Assembly (NCBI GenBank): GCA_017457085.1 | Contig: JAFTID010000025.1 | Span: forward strand, 1-64,000 | DNA length: 64,000 nt | Direction: 5' to 3' | Source of the DNA: Phascolarctobacterium sp. | Lineage (GTDB): Bacteria; Bacillota; Negativicutes; Acidaminococcales; Acidaminococcaceae | Part shown: in pieces, positions 61,676 through 64,000 of the stretch | How positions within the stretch are numbered: the stretch's first letter is position 1 | Layout of the letters: each line of letters starts with the position of its first letter | The notes under the pieces: model-generated | Told to the model about the DNA's origin: nothing | What the model saw: only the letters and a program-made list of their open reading frames with translations | The model's database searches: none | Translations under genes and position numbers: made by a program

Positions 61676-62461
61676 ATGGCAGATAGAGAAAAGATTTTAA
61701 GATATTTTAGAGCTGGCGGTGATGAACAGTTGGCGGCGAAGCTTCTTGATTTAGCAGAAGGTGCCAACAAAAGCCGTAAGTATCGTGTGAGTGAGTTCCT
61801 TGACCCTCACGCCTACAATGTGGCAGAAATCATCGTTGCCAATTTTGAAAACATTAAACTGGAAAGCTATGGTGGCTTTAAAAATGCAGAGCGTGTAAAG
61901 GTTGCCTTCATTGCGGAAGATTTTTATGGTACTCCTGATTATGGTATTACCTATTTCTTAGCAGGCTGGGATAAACGCTACTACGATTTGTCCCATCGTG
62001 ATATTTTAGGCGCGTTTATGGGCACTGGCTGCAAACGTGAAGCTTTGGGTGATATTGTTTTTGTTCCCGAAGGCGCGCAGTTTGTAGTGGAAAAGACCTT
62101 GACCAACTACCTGAACAGCAATTTAACGCAAGTCGGTTCTGCACCTGTTACCTTGACGGAAATTACTGCAGAGGATTTGCTGCAAAAAGAAGAAAAGGTA
62201 AAGGTAATTAACGCAACTGTTGCAGACCTGCGTTTAGATGCAGTGGCTGCCGCTGGTTATGGCGTTTCCCGTAGCAGAATGTCTGACGAGATTAAGAGCC
62301 TGAACGTAAAGCTGAACTGGAAGGAAGCGAAGAAGGCTGCCCAAGCAGTAAACGAAGGGGATGTAATTTCCTTCCGTGGGCGTGGTAGGGTAGAGGTTGC
62401 TGAAATTCGTGGCACCACTAAAAAGGGACGTATTAGCGTAACCTTGAAACGATTTATTTAA
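61676..62461 (+). CDS. ylmH: YlmH family S4-domain RNA-binding protein
   Basis: A 261-residue protein of the YlmH family, linked to ribosome quality control and cell division. The N-terminal part has FLDPHAYNVAEIIVANF and VAFIAEDFYGTPDYGI. The S4 domain at about 180-245 contains LRLDAVAAAGYGVSRSRMS and VNEGDVISFRGRGRVEV. It lies four bases after proC and 15 bases before divIVA. Confidence 0.9.
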   Translation: MADREKILRYFRAGGDEQLAAKLLDLAEGANKSRKYRVSEFLDPHAYNVAEIIVANFENIKLESYGGFKNAERVKVAFIAEDFYGTPDYGITYFLAGWDKRYYDLSHRDILGAFMGTGCKREALGDIVFVPEGAQFVVEKTLTNYLNSNLTQVGSAPVTLTEITAEDLLQKEEKVKVINATVADLRLDAVAAAGYGVSRSRMSDEIKSLNVKLNWKEAKKAAQAVNEGDVISFRGRGRVEVAEIRGTTKKGRISVTLKRFI

Positions 62462-62476
62462 GGATGGGGGATTGTA

Positions 62477-63262
62477 ATGTTAACACCTCAAGATATTAAG
62501 AATAAAACTTTTACCAAAGGCTTCCGTGGCTATGAAGTAGAAGAAGTAGATAAATATTTGGCGGAGCTTCGCAAGGAGTACGAGTATTTGTATATTGACA
62601 ATATGGAGCTGAAAGAAACCATTGAACGCGTAAGCTCCAAGCTGGAATACTACCAACAAATGGAAGCTACCATGCAAAGCACTTTGGCTGTAGCACAGGA
62701 AACTGCTGACGAAGTTAAGACTAACAGCGAAAAGAAGGCTGCTCTCTTGGAACACGAAACCCAAGTGAAATGCGACCAGCTTTTGGCAGATACTATGGCT
62801 AAGGTTGAAGATATGTACAGCCAAGCTAAGACCAAAACTGAAAATATGCTCAACGCTACCGAAGCAGAATGTAGCAAGCTGAAAGAAGAAACTAAATCCT
62901 TTGTGGAAAAAATGCGTAACACTGCAGAGGTTGAAGTTGCAAAACTTAAAGTTACTACGGAAGATACCTGCAAACGTCGCACCAATACTGCGGAAGCAGA
63001 AGCTGCTAAAACTTTGGAAACTGCTCGCACTGAAGCTAATAAGATGATGATGGAAGCTAACGTTAATTACCGTAAAATTGTTGGCGATGCAGAAGAACGT
63101 TGCCGTAAAATTATTTTTGATGCTGAAGCTAGAGCATCCTTGGCAGAAAATGCTTATAACAACCAAGTTAAGAAATCAATGGTACATCGTAAGAATATGC
63201 TGCACCTTTTGAAAACTCAAATGGAATTGCTGGAAAATTTTGAGGACCATACCGGCGAATAA
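62477..63262 (+). CDS. divIVA: DivIVA family protein
   Basis: A 261-residue coiled-coil protein that marks curved membrane at poles and septa. The N-terminal lipid-binding segment is LTPQDIKNKTFTKGFRGYEV, followed by EEVDKYLAELRKEYE. The rest is an almost continuous coiled coil rich in Ala, Glu, Lys and Thr. It is longer than B. subtilis DivIVA (164 residues). It closes the ylm cluster. Confidence 0.93.
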   Translation: MLTPQDIKNKTFTKGFRGYEVEEVDKYLAELRKEYEYLYIDNMELKETIERVSSKLEYYQQMEATMQSTLAVAQETADEVKTNSEKKAALLEHETQVKCDQLLADTMAKVEDMYSQAKTKTENMLNATEAECSKLKEETKSFVEKMRNTAEVEVAKLKVTTEDTCKRRTNTAEAEAAKTLETARTEANKMMMEANVNYRKIVGDAEERCRKIIFDAEARASLAENAYNNQVKKSMVHRKNMLHLLKTQMELLENFEDHTGE

Positions 63263-63274
63263 CGGAGGGACAGA

Positions 63275-63946
63275 ATGATTATTTTAGTTCGTCATGGCGA
63301 AGCAACCCATCATACTTTAAAGCTTACTGGTGGTTGGACTGATTCTGATTTAACTGAAAAGGGACGTTGGCAAATTGAAATGGCTGCGAAAAAATTGGCG
63401 GCGGATTTTTCTGGCAGGAATACTAAATTACGTATTTTGACTAGCGATTTGAAGCGTGCAGTGGAATCAGCAGAAATTATCGGTAAAGCTTTAGGTTTGG
63501 AAGATAAAATTGAAAAGTATGCTTTCCTGCGTGAAAAGAATAATGGGGAAGCGGCAGGCTTGACGGAAGAAGCAGCTAAAAAAATCTATTGTCGTCCTGC
63601 AACTGAGCAGGAGCTTAACCATCGCAATTATCCTGGTGGTGAAACTCGCATTGAGTTTTATGAACGCAACGTCCACGGCTTAATTGAAAAGGCTGATTTG
63701 GATAAGGAAAACCTTATCATTGTTGCCCATAAGGGTACGGTGCAAAACATTATTTTCCATTGGTTGGGAATGGATATGAAGCAGGTAGTTGACTTGAATA
63801 TGTCTGTTGACGTGTTGCCTGCCAGCGTATCTGTTTTGGGTAGAAATAAATGGCACGAACACGCAATTTTCCGTTTGAACGACACCTCTCATTTGAATGA
63901 AGGCAAAGGCTACGGAATATTTGATTTTAAATATGAAAAACGCTGA
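63275..63946 (+). CDS. histidine phosphatase family protein
   Basis: A 223-residue phosphatase of the phosphoglycerate mutase superfamily. The catalytic His is in ILVRHGEATHH at residue 3, a second phosphate-binding Arg in SDLKRAVESAEII near 58 and the second His in LIIVAHKGTVQNII near 148. It could be a cofactor-dependent mutase-like or broad phosphatase. It follows divIVA after 12 bases with CGGAGGG as its site. Confidence 0.85.
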   Translation: MIILVRHGEATHHTLKLTGGWTDSDLTEKGRWQIEMAAKKLAADFSGRNTKLRILTSDLKRAVESAEIIGKALGLEDKIEKYAFLREKNNGEAAGLTEEAAKKIYCRPATEQELNHRNYPGGETRIEFYERNVHGLIEKADLDKENLIIVAHKGTVQNIIFHWLGMDMKQVVDLNMSVDVLPASVSVLGRNKWHEHAIFRLNDTSHLNEGKGYGIFDFKYEKR

Positions 63947-63962
63947 TGCAGAGCGATTTGTG

Positions 63963-63991
63963 TTGACTTAAAATATTGACTGGGTTATAAT
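63963..63991 (+). promoter_or_regulatory. promoter of a gene beyond the window
   Basis: TTGACT (63963-63968), a 17-base spacer and TATAAT (63986-63991) at the right edge; no start codon is visible before the window ends. Confidence 0.7.
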
Positions 63992-64000
63992 TATTGTGTT

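Overview
The window reads as a chromosome segment of a diderm Firmicute (class Negativicutes, most like Acidaminococcaceae/Phascolarctobacterium). Gene orders are typically firmicute (smc-ftsY-ylxM-ffh-rpsP-khpA-ylqD-rimM-trmD-rplS, and yggS-sepF-proC-ylmH-divIVA), yet two autotransporter-type proteins with C-terminal outer-membrane barrels are present. Anaerobic traits are rubredoxin, rubrerythrin with a PerR/Fur-like regulator, radical SAM enzymes and a DcuC dicarboxylate carrier. The genus is an inference; no rRNA or tRNA gene was seen.

Layout: 1-455 holds a dispersed repeat and a promoter with a 14-T tract ahead of the first autotransporter (456-2543). Then come a convergent pantothenate-type symporter operon, a HAD phosphatase, a radical SAM gene whose 3' end lies in a hairpin repeat, and the long housekeeping block 6924-18091 (chromosome condensation, SRP targeting, ribosome and tRNA maturation, signal peptidase, RbgA). 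18236-20952 is rnhB-yraN-comM. 21089-23827 carries an XRE regulator, an ACT protein, a PFL protein and nth. 23839-25432 has a candidate stand-alone structured RNA, a PBECR-like nuclease gene and two divergent XRE regulators, followed by the second autotransporter. 27763-38411 carries an NSS transporter, an acyl-CoA ligase, exoA and uvrB-uvrA-uvrC, then rubredoxin.

38700-47300 is an accessory region: a compact type I toxin-antitoxin-like locus, a macro-domain/vWA pair, a MITE-like repeat, a secreted septoil-knot-type protein, a McrBC-type restriction system with extra reader-like domains, an AlkD-like protein, an orphan HI0074 protein and two composite hairpin repeats of the same family as the one at the left end. 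47307-64000 returns to metabolic and housekeeping genes: dcuC, CapA-like, an M20 amidohydrolase, a small transaldolase, perR-rubrerythrin, an RNA uracil methyltransferase, deformylase-like, radical SAM, HD and cyclase genes, then the ylm/divIVA division cluster.

The least expected signals are non-coding: (1) a homopolymeric promoter spacer before a surface protein; (2) a promoter-RNA-terminator unit at 23839-24024 with a predicted loop-loop kissing interaction; (3) a convergent sRNA/29-residue toxin locus; (4) a three-copy repeat family whose hairpin stems differ in sequence but keep pairing. All structures were folded by eye.
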